This document shows positions 38,571 to 48,841 of a DNA stretch of 64,000 nt, one piece after another. Numbering within the stretch: position 1 is the stretch's first letter; every line of letters starts with the position of its first letter. The notes below the pieces were generated by a model that was not told the DNA's origin, did not search any database, and worked only from the letters and a program-made list of their open reading frames with translations. The DNA is from Tolypeutes matacus (Eukaryota; Chordata; Mammalia; Cingulata; Chlamyphoridae), in assembly GCA_026826555.1 (NCBI GenBank), contig JAKSZT010053837.1, forward strand, positions 512,770 to 576,769. The letters are read 5' to 3'. Position numbers and translations under genes: made by a program.

Positions 38571-38700
38571 AGTAGGTGGCTCTTCCCCAGGTATATGCAG
38601 GGAAAGATATGAAATGATACACATCCAAGATGTTAACATTTGTTACCTGAGAGCAGTGGGGAGGGGGGGGGCAAGGGAGAAATAGAAAAGAGATATATGT
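38571..38700. other. junction between FABP3 pseudogene and ERV
   Basis: Short unassigned sequence with a G-run (38,660-38,671). The 5' LTR and leader expected before the retroviral gag are not seen here, so the provirus is truncated or rearranged at this junction. Confidence 0.4.
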
Positions 38701-38759
38701 GCATTCCCCATTCTCCACATCAGATTTATATAACTGGAGAAATAATACCCCACTGTATA

Positions 38760-39470
38760 GAGAAGACCCAAAGAGAATGAAAGCTTAATTGGTTCAATTT
38801 TTGTAACTCATAACCCTAACTGGGTGGATATTCTGGTTCTACTGAATACTTTAATAACAGGAGAAGAATGGAGAATGGTAATAGAAAAGGCAAAGTAGGG
38901 CACAGACAGAAAACAAGGAGAAAATCCTGGCAATCCAGTGTGTGCCAGAGCAAATTTAGCAATACCAATGAGGGGTCCTGAATGAAATCCGAATGATGAA
39001 GGTGACAGGGCTAAATTGAAACATTATAAAGAGTATATCCTCGTGGGACTGAGAAAAGGGGTCCCAAAACCTATAAACCTGCAAAAGATTAATAAAGTAA
39101 TATAAAAGCCAAAGAAAAAGCCCCTCGGCTTTCCTGGACAGGATTTATGTTCCATACACTGACATAGATCCAGAAAGTCCAGAGAATGCCAGAGATTTGA
39201 ATACAACCTTTATTACTCAGAGTTTTCCTGATATAAGAAGGAAGTTGCAGAAAATCGATAATGGGCTAGAATTTCCTATTTCCAGGTTGGATGAACTTGC
39301 CTTTAAAGTCTATATTAACAGGGACCAATCCAAAGAAGACCCATACTTTTGGAAGCGAGCAATGCTTGAGGATTAATATCTTAAGAGGCAAACATCACTC
39401 CTCGGGGCTACAATAAAACAACCAGAATGGGACAACAGCAGGGCTCTGCTAGAAGAAACACCACTTCTCT
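38760..39470 (+). pseudogene. ERV gag remnant (capsid C-terminal part)
   Basis: Shifted frames read as the capsid of a gamma-type Gag. One is a tryptophan-containing helix stretch near 38,820-38,880; another is a segment near 39,030-39,090 ('YILVGLRKGVPKP' when the frame is followed) resembling the capsid C-terminal domain. Stops occur within tens of codons. Matrix and the first part of capsid are missing. Confidence 0.65.
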
Positions 39471-39479
39471 CAATCTGCC

Positions 39480-39900
39480 ACCAAGAGCCTTCGGTGACAA
39501 TACAGGTGGGAAAACAATTAATTATCTTTCTTGTTGATGCAGAAGCCACATACTCAGTATTAAATTAAAAAACCCAATGTGATTTCTAGCCAGTTTCTAT
39601 AACAGGAGTATCTGGTAAAAGTGCAAATAATCTGCTTTTGCAACCACTGGACTGCCTAACTGGGACCAGAAATTTGAAGCATAGTTTTCTCCATGCACCA
39701 GAAATGTCCATTTCCCTTGCTGGAAAGAGATCTAATAACTAAATTAAATGCCTGGATAAACTTTTCTCCAGATTATTTGACGACAGAAGTACCTCCAGGC
39801 CAAGCTCATGCATTGCAAGCTGCACTGCTGTTCACTGAGGGAGATAAGCAGATCAGCCCTATCCCAGAAGAGATCTTGAAAGCTTGAAACCCAAGGTGAA
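39480..39900 (+). pseudogene. ERV protease remnant
   Basis: A retropepsin-like active-site stretch is visible near 39,525-39,550, where the aspartate codon (39,536-39,538) is followed by Ala-Glu instead of the family's Thr/Ser-Gly. A stop follows soon after. A 64-codon frame at 39,693-39,887 continues towards the pro-pol boundary. The altered active site and the stops make it inactive. Confidence 0.65.
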
Positions 39901-40039
39901 GTAGGCTAATAGAAAAATGGTGAAACGGGTTCGAGCGAAACTCTGAAATCCAGGTACTGTGCATCATATTAAAAAAAATACCCACTTAAAGTAGAATCCA
40001 GAAAGGAATTGCTCCATTAATCAAGACATTTTTGAAACA

Positions 40040-41010
40040 TCCATTGATATGACCCTGCCAGTCTTCATATCCACTACAACATTACTGGTACGGAAGTCAG
40101 GCACCCCAAATGAACATTTGTTTGTGCAAGATCTCCCAGGTATTAATCAAATTGTAGAAGACATCCAACCAGTAGTTCCAAATCCAAATACTTTACTCAC
40201 TACATTATCGGGAGATCTCTGTTGGTTCACAGTCTTAGATTTAAAAGATGCTTTTTACTGCACACCCCTTGACCCAGGGTCTCAAGAACTTTTTGCTTTT
40301 GAGTGGGAAGACCCCATGACTAACATAAAACAACCATATGGTGCACTGTTCTTCCACAAAGGTTTAAGAATACTCCCACAATATTTGGAGAAGCATTAGT
40401 TTGAGATTTAAGGGAATTACACTTACAAGAAGGAGTATTTTTACAGTATGTAGATGATATCTTAATTGCCAGTCAAACCGAAAACCATCAGAGAAAAATA
40501 CTATCCAAACTCTGAACTTCTTGGCAGACTAAGGTTACAAAGTCTCAAAGAAAAAAGCTCAAATTTCACAAACGTCAGTAAAATATTTAGGCTTTGAACT
40601 ATCCAAAGAACAGAGACATCTATTGCCAGATAAGAAGGAAGCTTTAACCTGGGTAGCACAGCCACTCACAAAGAGGCAGCTTCGAGGATTCTTAGGAATT
40701 ACAGGATTCCGTAGAATGTGATACCTAATTTTGGACTCTTAGCTAAACCCATATATAAAGCCCTAACAGGGTCCGAGTAGGGACCTCTAGATTGGACTAC
40801 AGAATGTAAAAGTGCCTTCCAGAAAATAAAGAGAGAACTTTTAACAGCCCCAGCCCTGGGCTCACGGCCCCTAGAAAGCATTGACCTCTTCATACATGAA
40901 AGACAAGGAATTGGATTAGGGGTACTTACTCAAAAATTAGGAAATGTCAGATGTCCAGTAGCCTATTTTTCTAACAGTTGGACAACACTACCCAGGGATG
41001 GCCAGTATGC
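40040..41010 (+). pseudogene. ERV reverse transcriptase remnant
   Basis: An open stretch at 40,049-40,399 carries the finger/palm region, including the 'FTVLDLKDAFY' block with the first catalytic aspartate. The YVDD box is intact at 40,447-40,458, but in a frame separated by a stop near 40,397. The connection region follows to about 41,010 with several stops. In a working enzyme this domain copies viral RNA to DNA; this copy cannot be translated as one protein. Confidence 0.9.
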
Positions 41011-41029
41011 CTAAAGACTGTAGCAGCCA

Positions 41030-41438
41030 CTTATGTCCATTCTCAAAGAAGCAGAAAAATTCACTCTAGGACAACCCACCGCTGTGCATACTCTTCATTG
41101 TGTCCTGCCATTGTTAGAGCAGAAAGGTGGCTATTGGCTCAGCACTGGACGATTAGGTAAACACCAAGCTATTCTGCTACCTAATCCAAACATCATCCTT
41201 AAAGCTTCTTCTAGTTTAAACCTGGCTACCTTACTCTCAAGTGAAAAAGGGGAACCTGTACATGACTATATACAAACAATTGATGAAGTTTATTCTTGCC
41301 ATTCAGAGTTAGCTAACCAACCTCTAGAACATCCAGACATTAAGATGTACACTGACCGGAGCAGTGTCACGGATCAAGGACTTCGAAAAGCTGGCTATGC
41401 AATGGTAACTCTACAAACAGTACTAGAGAGTGGGGCCC
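41030..41438 (+). pseudogene. ERV RNase H remnant, part 1
   Basis: A 137-codon frame (41,033-41,446) includes a 'MYTDRSSV' segment near 41,345-41,368, which matches the first aspartate region of retroviral RNase H. The domain is cut by the MaLR-like LTR at 41,439. Confidence 0.8.
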
Positions 41439-42113
41439 TGTATTAGTCAGCCAAAGGGGTGCTGATGCAAACTACCAGAAATCTGTTGACTTTTATAAAG
41501 GGTATTTATTTGGGGTAGAAGCTTACACTTACCAGGCCATAAAGCATAAGTTACTTCCCTCACCAAAGTCTGTTGCCACGTGTTGTACCAAGATGGCTGC
41601 TGACATTTGCAAGGGTTCAGGCTTCCTCTACCTCTTAAGGCTCTGTGGTCCCAGCTTCTTCCAATATCAGCTGCAGGCTGGGATAAGTGTCGTCTCTCTC
41701 CTGGGGCTCATTTCTCTCTGGGCCCAGCTGCTCTGCTCTCTCCACAAGGCCATCTGTAGACTGTGAAGCTAATGGCTCGTCTCTCTTCCTGGGGCCTCTG
41801 CTGTGTCTAATGGAGCCTTCTCTCTTTCCTCACATACCTGCTCCTCTGTGTATTTACTTCCCGGGGCTCCAGGATCAAAAACTCCAACTAATTCCTCTGC
41901 CATCTTGTTTTCTCTGTGAGTTCCCGCCCACCAAGGGGGCAGGGACTCAACGTCCTACTGATGTGGCCCAATCAAAGCCTTAATCATTATTTAGTCAAGA
42001 AAAAGTGAAACCTCTGAATTTAATACAATCTAACACACCCAGAGGAACAGACCATTTTCAAACATAATCCAATATCTATTTTTGGAATTCATAAATAATG
42101 CCAAACTGCTACA
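41439..42113 (-). mobile_element. MaLR-like solo LTR, copy B, with target-site duplication
   Basis: This 675-base LTR begins TG and ends CA, flanked by ggccc on both sides (41,434-41,438 and 42,114-42,118), the 5-base duplication expected of an LTR element. Orientation is minus: its polyadenylation-type AATAAA reads from about 41,510. It shares most of its sequence with copy A (37,330-37,965). No internal region is present, so it is a solo LTR. Removing it rejoins the RNase H frame. Confidence 0.9.
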
Positions 42114-42118
42114 GGCCC

Positions 42119-42425
42119 TCTCACCAGGTATGTCTGGACAATGGGCAGAACTTATTTCACTCACCAGAGCTTTACATCCAGGAAAGGTACAGCAAATAAA
42201 CATATATGCAGACTCTAGATAAGCTTTCAATATAGTTCATGCCCATGGAGCCATTTGGTAAAAAGGAAATTAAACATGCAGGCATAATCTCAGCCTTATT
42301 AGAGGAAGTAATGTTACCTAAAGAAGTTGCCATAATACATCACTACAGTCATCAGAAAGGAGAAACAGACTTTATCAAAGGTAATCGAATGGCAGATTTA
42401 GAAGCAAAAGCTGCAGCAAATTAAA
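42119..42425 (+). pseudogene. ERV RNase H remnant, part 2
   Basis: RNase H coding text continues after the LTR, with a segment like 'INIYADSR' near 42,200 carrying the third catalytic aspartate region, followed by stops. The 61-codon frame at 42,239-42,424 holds the C-terminal end ('GNRMADLEAKAAA'). Confidence 0.75.
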
Positions 42426-42479
42426 ACCTCCATCCTCATCTCTAGTACTTTCATTGATACCAGATACAAGACTGAAAAA

Positions 42480-43535
42480 CTTTTCTCCTCATTATTCAGC
42501 CCACAATCTATTGAGAGCAAGAGAGTAAGATTCTGACTTAAAAGAAACAGATGCCAGTTCTCACTCGAACTTTCCGTACAGAGGAAAGGATGAGATTGAT
42601 AACACAGATGAAGTAATTCTTATTCCTGAACACTTAATGGAAAGAGTTCTTACTTATTTACATTAAAGTCCTCGCTCTGGAAGAGATGCCATGTATCAGT
42701 GGCTGAAGAATTCTATTTTAGGACCTAACATGCAAAGAGCCATTCAGAAAGGAACACAAAATTGTTTGACTTAGTGCTAAAAACAACCCAAAACCACAGC
42801 CTCCACCCCCAGTAAAAGGAGTGCAAGCAAGAGGCACACCACCAGGTGAGGACTGGCAAATAGACTTTACTGTTATGCCAAAAACATGTGGAAATTAGAA
42901 ATCTCTGCTTGTGTTTGTAGATACATTGACAGGATGGGTGGAAGCCTTTCCATGTAGGACAGAGAGGGCCTCAGAAGAAACTAAGGTGCTCTTGAAAGAA
43001 AGAATCCCATTTTCCATTCAAAGTGATAATGGGGGGACTTTCACATCAGAAATTTCACAGGAACTGTCAGAAACACTGAACATACATTGGAAATTACATG
43101 CATCTTGGAGATCACAATCTACTGGGAAAACAGGAGTTGGATCACACCCTGAAGAAAACGGTAGCTAAGCTCTGTCAGGAGACTAATCTTTCATGGGACA
43201 ACGTACTCCCGGTGGCTTTGATGCGGATAAGACTAGCACCCAGAGGCAGGATCCTTTTGAGCCCATTCAAAATGGCATGTAGGAGACCATCCCTAAATAA
43301 GGTGATATGTACACCTGGACTAGAAAGGTCTGAGAGTTAGAAAAAAAAAAAAATGCATTCAGTCACTGGAGGCCACATGAGAGGCAATTGGTCACTATGC
43401 CTCCAGGTGGTTCACTTTCCCTACAGATATTCCCTTCCCTCATTTTAAGCCCGGGGACGGGGTTCTTTTAAAGAAATGGAGGAGTCTGCCTCCAATAGAC
43501 TGGTTAGAACCTAAGTGCGAAGGTCTCTGTTAAGG
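42480..43535 (+). pseudogene. ERV integrase remnant, part 1
   Basis: The core domain is visible: an Asp at about 42,863 in a 'DWQIDFT' segment and the second Asp at about 43,024 in an 'SDNGGTFTS' segment. The glutamate helix (about 43,090-43,170) is blurred by a frameshift. An A-run (43,341-43,353) and stops interrupt the C-terminal part. The gene is then split at about 43,538 by a minus-strand family X element. Confidence 0.85.
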
Positions 43536-43537
43536 TT

Positions 43538-45092
43538 TTCTGTTTTCTTTTTTTAATCTCTTTTTAAATTTTTAAAATAAGCTTTAGATTACATAAATGT
43601 TACATCAAAAATATAGGGGATTCCCATATACCTCCCCCTCCCTCCCCCACTTTCTCACATTAACAACATCTTTCTTTAGTGTGGTACATTTGTTACAACT
43701 GATGAACACACATTGAAGCATTGCTACTAACCATGGTTTACAGTTTACACTTTGCATCACACAATTTTATAGATTTTGCCAAAATGTATAATGGCCTATA
43801 TCCATCATTGCAAGGTCATGCAGGACAATTCCAGTGTCCCAAAAATGCCCCATGTTACACCTATTCTTCCCTCTCCTTCTCCTCAGAACCCCTCTGGTGG
43901 CCACTGCATTTATTACCCCGCCCCCTCCCCAAGATGCATTGAGATGTTTGCTCGTTGTTGGTTTTTTTTGCTTATTGTTTCTGCTTGTTGTCTGCTCGTT
44001 GTTTTTGCTTGTTGCTTTTGCTCATTGTCTGTTTGTTTTTCTTTAAGAGGCACTAAGAACTAAACTCTGGACCTCCCATGTGAGAGGCAGGCACTCAACT
44101 GCTTGAGCCACATCTGCGCCCTGCTTTTTTTTTTTTTTTGGCTCGTCTACTCATTGTTTGCTCATTGTCTTGCTCATTGTGTTTGCTCATTGTCTGCTTG
44201 TTGTTTTTTCTTGTTGCCTGCTCATTGATTTGCTCAGTTTCTGCTCATTGTCTGCTCGTTGTTTGTTTGTCTTCTTTAGGAAGCACCAGGAACCAAACCC
44301 AGGACCTCTCATGTGGGAGGCAAGCGCTCAACTGCTTGAGCCACATCCACTCCACAACCACTGCCTTTATATCAATGATAAAAATTCTTCCTTTACTAGA
44401 ATAATAATAAGTCTATAATAGAATAATAATAAGTCTACTTTAGTCCATTGTTCATTACCCACTAATGTTTGTTCATTCCTCAATCTTGAGGCTTTGGGGA
44501 TGGTGATGTCCACTCTGTTTCTGATTGATAGGGGGCTTAGATCCCATGGAGCAGAAGGATGGAACTGTCTTGCTTGCAGTTGTAGATACTCTCTGTTTTT
44601 TGGGATGGGCATTGTCCATCATCATCCTTTTGTTAGTTGTCCTGGGCGAGGAGCGTAGGTGTTACAACTCTGCTGAGATTCAGGTCTCAACCAGCATATG
44701 AACAGACTGAAGATTTAAGTCTCTGGGACATATATGTAATGAGTATAGGGCTAATTATAGGTTCAAATAAAAGGGGCAGAAAAGCCAGGTGTAGGGAAAT
44801 TATAAATGAGTCTAACTCTGTTACATTGCGGAGCATATATTCCAAAGTAAGGTCCATTGGCAGGGTGTCAAATTCCTGAGATTGTCTGCCCTGCCTAAAG
44901 TGTCTAGATGTCTCTGGAGCCCTCAGGTGCCCCGCTGTTTTAGGCACCACTTACTGTGGCAGTCAATGAGATCCTGTTGAGATATGCATTAACGTAACCT
45001 CTGGAATGACCTCTCCACTCACTGAAATCTCTCTGCCATAAAAACTCATTTGTATTTAATATTTCCCCCTTTTGGTCAAGGTCTTTTCCCAC
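43538..45092 (-). repeat. family X copy 3 (antisense), carrying a SINE dimer
   Basis: On the minus strand this starts at about 45,092 ('gcatgtgggaaaagacc') and ends at about 43,538 in an A-rich tail. It matches family X copies 1 and 2 in order, with shared phrases such as 'ccttactttggaatatat', 'gatctaagccccct' and 'cttcaatgtgt'. It is the longest of the copies seen (about 1.1 kb without the SINE). Similar 'aaggtttt' and 'caagtttta' sequences at its two edges suggest a target-site duplication. It separates integrase parts 1 and 2. Confidence 0.8.
43914..44357 (-). mobile_element. dimeric DAS-type SINE with minisatellite-like tails
   Basis: Two minus-strand monomers each carry an expanded tail of degenerate acaatgagca / gagcaaa units (seen as tgctcattgt). 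A T-run (44,125-44,139) separates them. The whole unit is flanked by 13-base duplications differing at one base: ccactgcatttat at 43,901-43,913 and ccactgcctttat at 44,358-44,370. It therefore inserted as one piece into family X. Confidence 0.9.
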
Positions 45093-45365
45093 ATGCAAGT
45101 TTTATTAACCACCCACTCCTCTGTCAAACTGATGGGAGTGAAACCATGGATACACTATCATAGGATAAAAATAACACCCTTTACCTGGCCCTCTCTCCTA
45201 GACTCCTTCACAGAATGAATACTAACAGACAAACGGCCAGAGATCTTGAAGAAGGAGAGGAAGCTGACAAACTTCCAGCAGGCAGATATCAATGTGAACC
45301 CTCTAGAAGATTTAAATTACATCTTCTGGAAAACAGATAAGAAGTGATAATCATTGGGGCATCTA
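45093..45365 (+). pseudogene. ERV integrase remnant, part 2 (C-terminal)
   Basis: The frame after the family X insertion reads as the C-terminal end of integrase, including 'LMGVKPWIHYHRIK' when frames are followed, and then downstream residues up to about 45,350. This region normally overlaps or precedes the env start. Stops are present. Confidence 0.6.
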
Positions 45366-45519
45366 TTTTTGCTTAAGTATTGTTAAGTACATCCAAAACT
45401 TCAATAGACGTATGTTCCCTAAAGAGTGGAATACTTTCACTTGTAGCCAACAGATAATTATTTATTGTATAATATTACTAGACTCTTCCCAACATTTATT
45501 TCTGGACATATGTCCTGAT

Positions 45520-46780
45520 TTTCTAGTCCTGCTATAGTATAGCCAAGAAATTAACATATTGTCAAACTAATTTTTTTGGCAATGAGCTCATGCTTACACA
45601 AATTCTATGAATCGATCAGATTGTTGGGTATGCGGCCAATGACCTATGTCTAGTGTTTCTGGGTTACCTTGGTGGATATCACCCCTCCAGGGAACTGACT
45701 GGAAAGAACTAAGAGAAGTAATCCAAGAGATGGGTCAACAGAAGAGGGCCTGAGATGCCATAAGCATAACTAATGCATATCCAAAGGGATGGTCAATTAA
45801 TTTGGAAACCCCAGGACATCGAATTTCTTTTCCTTACAGTAAGACAATAGAAAGAGCTATTCAACATGCAAACCATTCAGACAAAAAGGCTGAACATCTG
45901 ACTATGAGAAAAAAAGAGGGACATTTACAACTTTGGGATGGCATGATACGGCTAACACCGGGGTATGGTAGATGGAGCCAGACTGCCCGTCTTTTTTGGG
46001 AACAACGGAACCATTCTCAGCTACATAATCCCTTTAGTACAAGAAAATGGGGATGGTTGCCTCCAGAGCAATGTCTATGAAGCATAATATTACAAGAAAG
46101 TGATTGGTGTGGAACAGATTGGATTGAGAGACTCCATACGGAGCTCAATGGTTTTGTGGCACCAACTTATGGCCCTGGTAACGCCCCAGGCTGAACAGGC
46201 AGATGTGCTCAAGGAAGTATTCATAAAACCTTACCACCAGAAGCAAATCTGGTCTTACTGAGAGCTCGATGGGCCTGGTCAGTATTTCACTGGTATGGTC
46301 ATTGGTGGCTCTGTTGGGCTTAGAGGATGTCATACTTAGGATGGAAGCCTTGAACAGTTCTACACAACTTGCTTGAAATTATAGCCTCAACAGTAAAATA
46401 CTGAAATGACTCTAATGCATAAAGCAGTACTACAAAACCCAATGGCTTTGGATATCTTGACAGCTTCACAAGGAGGGACACGTTCTATAGCAAAAACTGA
46501 ATGTCATACCTATATATGGGATGAATCTGCTAATGTAACTAAAATATTGGAACATATGAAAGGTCAAGTTAAGCAATATAGAGGCTGCTCTCCCCTTCTT
46601 TTGGTATATCTGCTTTATTTAGCTGGCTTCCTACAGGAACAAGATCATGGTTTTGTTTACTATTACAAACAGGATTAATAATGCTACTACTAATAATTGC
46701 AAGCAAACTTATCCTTAAAGACTGTCTCTGTCTCTTGTGTCAGCCTTGCTGTAAGTTACTGAGAAAATGCTAATACTACA
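45520..46780 (+). pseudogene. ERV envelope remnant
   Basis: Surface-subunit-like text (a 92-codon frame at 45,802-46,080) is followed by a transmembrane-subunit region at 46,406-46,678. That region has a conserved heptad segment near 46,424-46,480 and a cysteine near 46,502, then a hydrophobic span near 46,580-46,720 that changes frame. Stops break it throughout. In an intact virus this gene mediates entry; this copy encodes no full-length product. Confidence 0.75.
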
Positions 46781-47246
46781 CCAAAACCCGAAGTTAAGGA
46801 ACATGCACAACTACAGTCCAAGTTCCATTTCCCCAGTCCCTAGGGTTGATGCTCCTTTCTAGCATGAAGAACTCAAAGCCATTGTCATCCAGATTACCTC
46901 CAAGATTGGGGAAGGAACAAATGAGAGGGAGGAATTGTAACCAAGGGTTAAGAATTAACAAATGATTATGATTACTGAAACATTACATAGATGCTTTTAA
47001 AATTAGCCAAAAGAGTTAATATCTGAAATCACTGAAACTGGCTAGATTGACTTCACCCTTCTTATGTAGCCATTTCCAACTAAAAACCTGCCATTGTGAT
47101 GATTATTCCAGGTGGATCTTACCCTTATATATGGCCACCTGTACCTGCTATTATAATGATTATTCCAGAAGGATCATACCTTTGTATATGAACATTTCTA
47201 TTGAAAGGATGATCACTCTACCTTCCTCTGTTTGAAATCCGTATGA

Positions 47247-48639
47247 GCTCTTGGAACTGCCACGGCCGCCGCCGCTGCTGCCACCGTTGCAGCTGTGGGG
47301 TACCGGCGCTGGTGCGCAGGCGAAGGCGCTCTTTCCCTACTGGAAGTTCCCTCGGAAAAGCTACCGTATCCCTAGCCCACCATGGCAGATGAAATTGATT
47401 TCACTACTGGAGATGCTGGGGCTTCCAGCACTTACCCTATGCAGTGCTCGGCCCTTCGCAAAAACAGCTTCGTGGTGCTTAAAGGACGACCATGCAAAAT
47501 AGTGGAGATGTCAACTTCCAAAACTGGAAAGCACGGTCATGCCAAGGTTCACCTTGTTGGAATTGATATTTTCACGGGCAAAAAATATGAAGATATTTGC
47601 CCTTCTACTCACAACATGGATGTTCCAAATATTAAGAGAAATGATTATCAGCTGATATGCATTCAGGATGGTTACCTTTCCCTGCTGACAGAAACTGGTG
47701 AAGTTCGTGAGGATCTTAAGCTTCCAGAAGGTGAACTGGGTAAAGAAATAGAAGGAAAATACAATGCAGGTGAAGATGTACAGGTGTCTGTCATGTGTGC
47801 AATGAGTGAGGAATATGCTGTAGCCATAAAGCCCTGCAAATAAATGGAAGCATCTGGCATGAGCAAACTGTTTAGGTCTGGATCAACTGCAGATCTAAAG
47901 TTTGGTTCTAAGTTGTCACCAAAGCAATGTCCTTCATAAGTAACCTCATTTCTTCTTTAATTGTTTTGAAATTGTGATGGGTTAGTTTTGTAGGCAATTG
48001 GTAATTTAAAAAATAATCAAGATGTATAATTCTTTTTTTTTTAATTTTGTAGGTGTCTTTCCTATAACACTCCCATGGTTTTCATATGTGAGTCCAAGAA
48101 ACAGACAAGATAGCTTCAGCAAATGAAATGTGCTTTATCTGAGTAAATCATTCCTGAATTTTATTTAAATGATAAATAAACCAGGGTTTTAAATCAATAA
48201 TGTAGCATCTAGTGGTATTGAAGTACCACATATAATTTGAACTGCGTCTGTATTAATTTCAGACTTAATATCATAGAATAAGTATTGGATTGGAAATGTT
48301 ACCATTTCAGCCTGTTTGTGGCAAGCACAAATACTTAAAATAACAAAAATCATGTTATCAAAAATTAGTGGCCATGTGCAACCAGCTGTATTACTTCAGT
48401 CGTAATGCACCTTGCCAAATTGTTGGCAGATTTAATATAACCTTTTATGGTGGTTTTAGTACCTATTTGTGGTTGACAGAGGGGCACTGCACTGTTGGGT
48501 GGATATTAGAGCAAGTCAGATTGTAAATGAGACACAAAAGACAGTATGTGGGAAAAGGAATTGGTTAAAGCTATAGGTTTTCATTGGAGGCCTTTTGTAA
48601 TCGGCATTAAAAAAATAGAAAGTTAAAAAAAAAAAAAAA
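47247..48639 (+). pseudogene. EIF5A2: EIF5A2 retrocopy (processed, full-length coding region)
   Basis: An intronless mRNA copy comprises a GC-rich 5' UTR (about 47,253-47,381), a complete reading frame (47,382-47,843), about 780 bases of 3' UTR, and a poly(A) of about 16 bases (48,624-48,639) preceded by an ATTAAA at 48,605-48,610. Target-site duplications 'aaatccgtatga' flank it (47,235-47,246 and 48,637-48,648). These are the marks of L1-mediated retroposition. It sits inside an ERV LTR. Whether it is transcribed cannot be told from sequence. Confidence 0.95.
47382..47843 (+). CDS. EIF5A2: intact EIF5A2-type reading frame in the retrocopy
   Basis: The 153-codon frame has the length of eIF5A2, the translation elongation factor that relieves ribosome stalling, and its wording follows isoform 2 rather than isoform 1 (N-terminus [21 protein letters not shown]-terminus AVAIKPCK). 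The lysine modified to hypusine lies at residue 50, within the expected '[10 protein letters not shown]' loop. The N-terminal SH3-like and C-terminal OB-fold regions are complete. From memory of the family, the only change I notice is Ser at residue 29 (AGC, 47,466-47,468), where Gly is usual. The start has a strong context (cccaccATGg). No stop or frameshift is present, so it is either very young or under constraint. Expression is unknown. Confidence 0.85.
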   Translation: MADEIDFTTGDAGASSTYPMQCSALRKNSFVVLKGRPCKIVEMSTSKTGKHGHAKVHLVGIDIFTGKKYEDICPSTHNMDVPNIKRNDYQLICIQDGYLSLLTETGEVREDLKLPEGELGKEIEGKYNAGEDVQVSVMCAMSEEYAVAIKPCK

Positions 48640-48649
48640 TCCGTATGAA

Positions 48650-48841
48650 GGGAAGCGGCGGCGGTGGCTCAATTGCCTGGGCTCCCACTTACCATATGGG
48701 AGGCCCTGGGTTCAATTCCCAGGGCCTCCTGGTGAAGGCAAAGCCAGCCCGCACGGCGTGGTGAGCCAGCTGGCACAGCAAGATGACCCAACAAAGGGAG
48801 AGAAGCAGACACAGGAAAATGCACAGCAAATGGACACAATG
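48650..48841 (+). mobile_element. DAS-type SINE at the EIF5A2 retrocopy's 3' junction
   Basis: A monomer ('gggaagcggcggcggtggct' start, B box 'gggttcaattcccagggcct', linker with 'gcacggcgtggtgagccag') has an acac/agca tail. It is flanked by aaatccgtatgaa (48,637-48,649) and aaatctgtatgaa (48,842-48,854). It reused the sequence that the retrocopy had duplicated. Confidence 0.92.

Noticed and set aside
40049..40399. Functional reverse transcriptase
   Set aside because: The YVDD box is in a frame separated by a stop and more stops follow; no complete enzyme can be made.
43940..44270. CRISPR-like array of tgctcattgt units
   Set aside because: Units are degenerate and adjacent without unique spacers; they are SINE tails in a mammalian genome.
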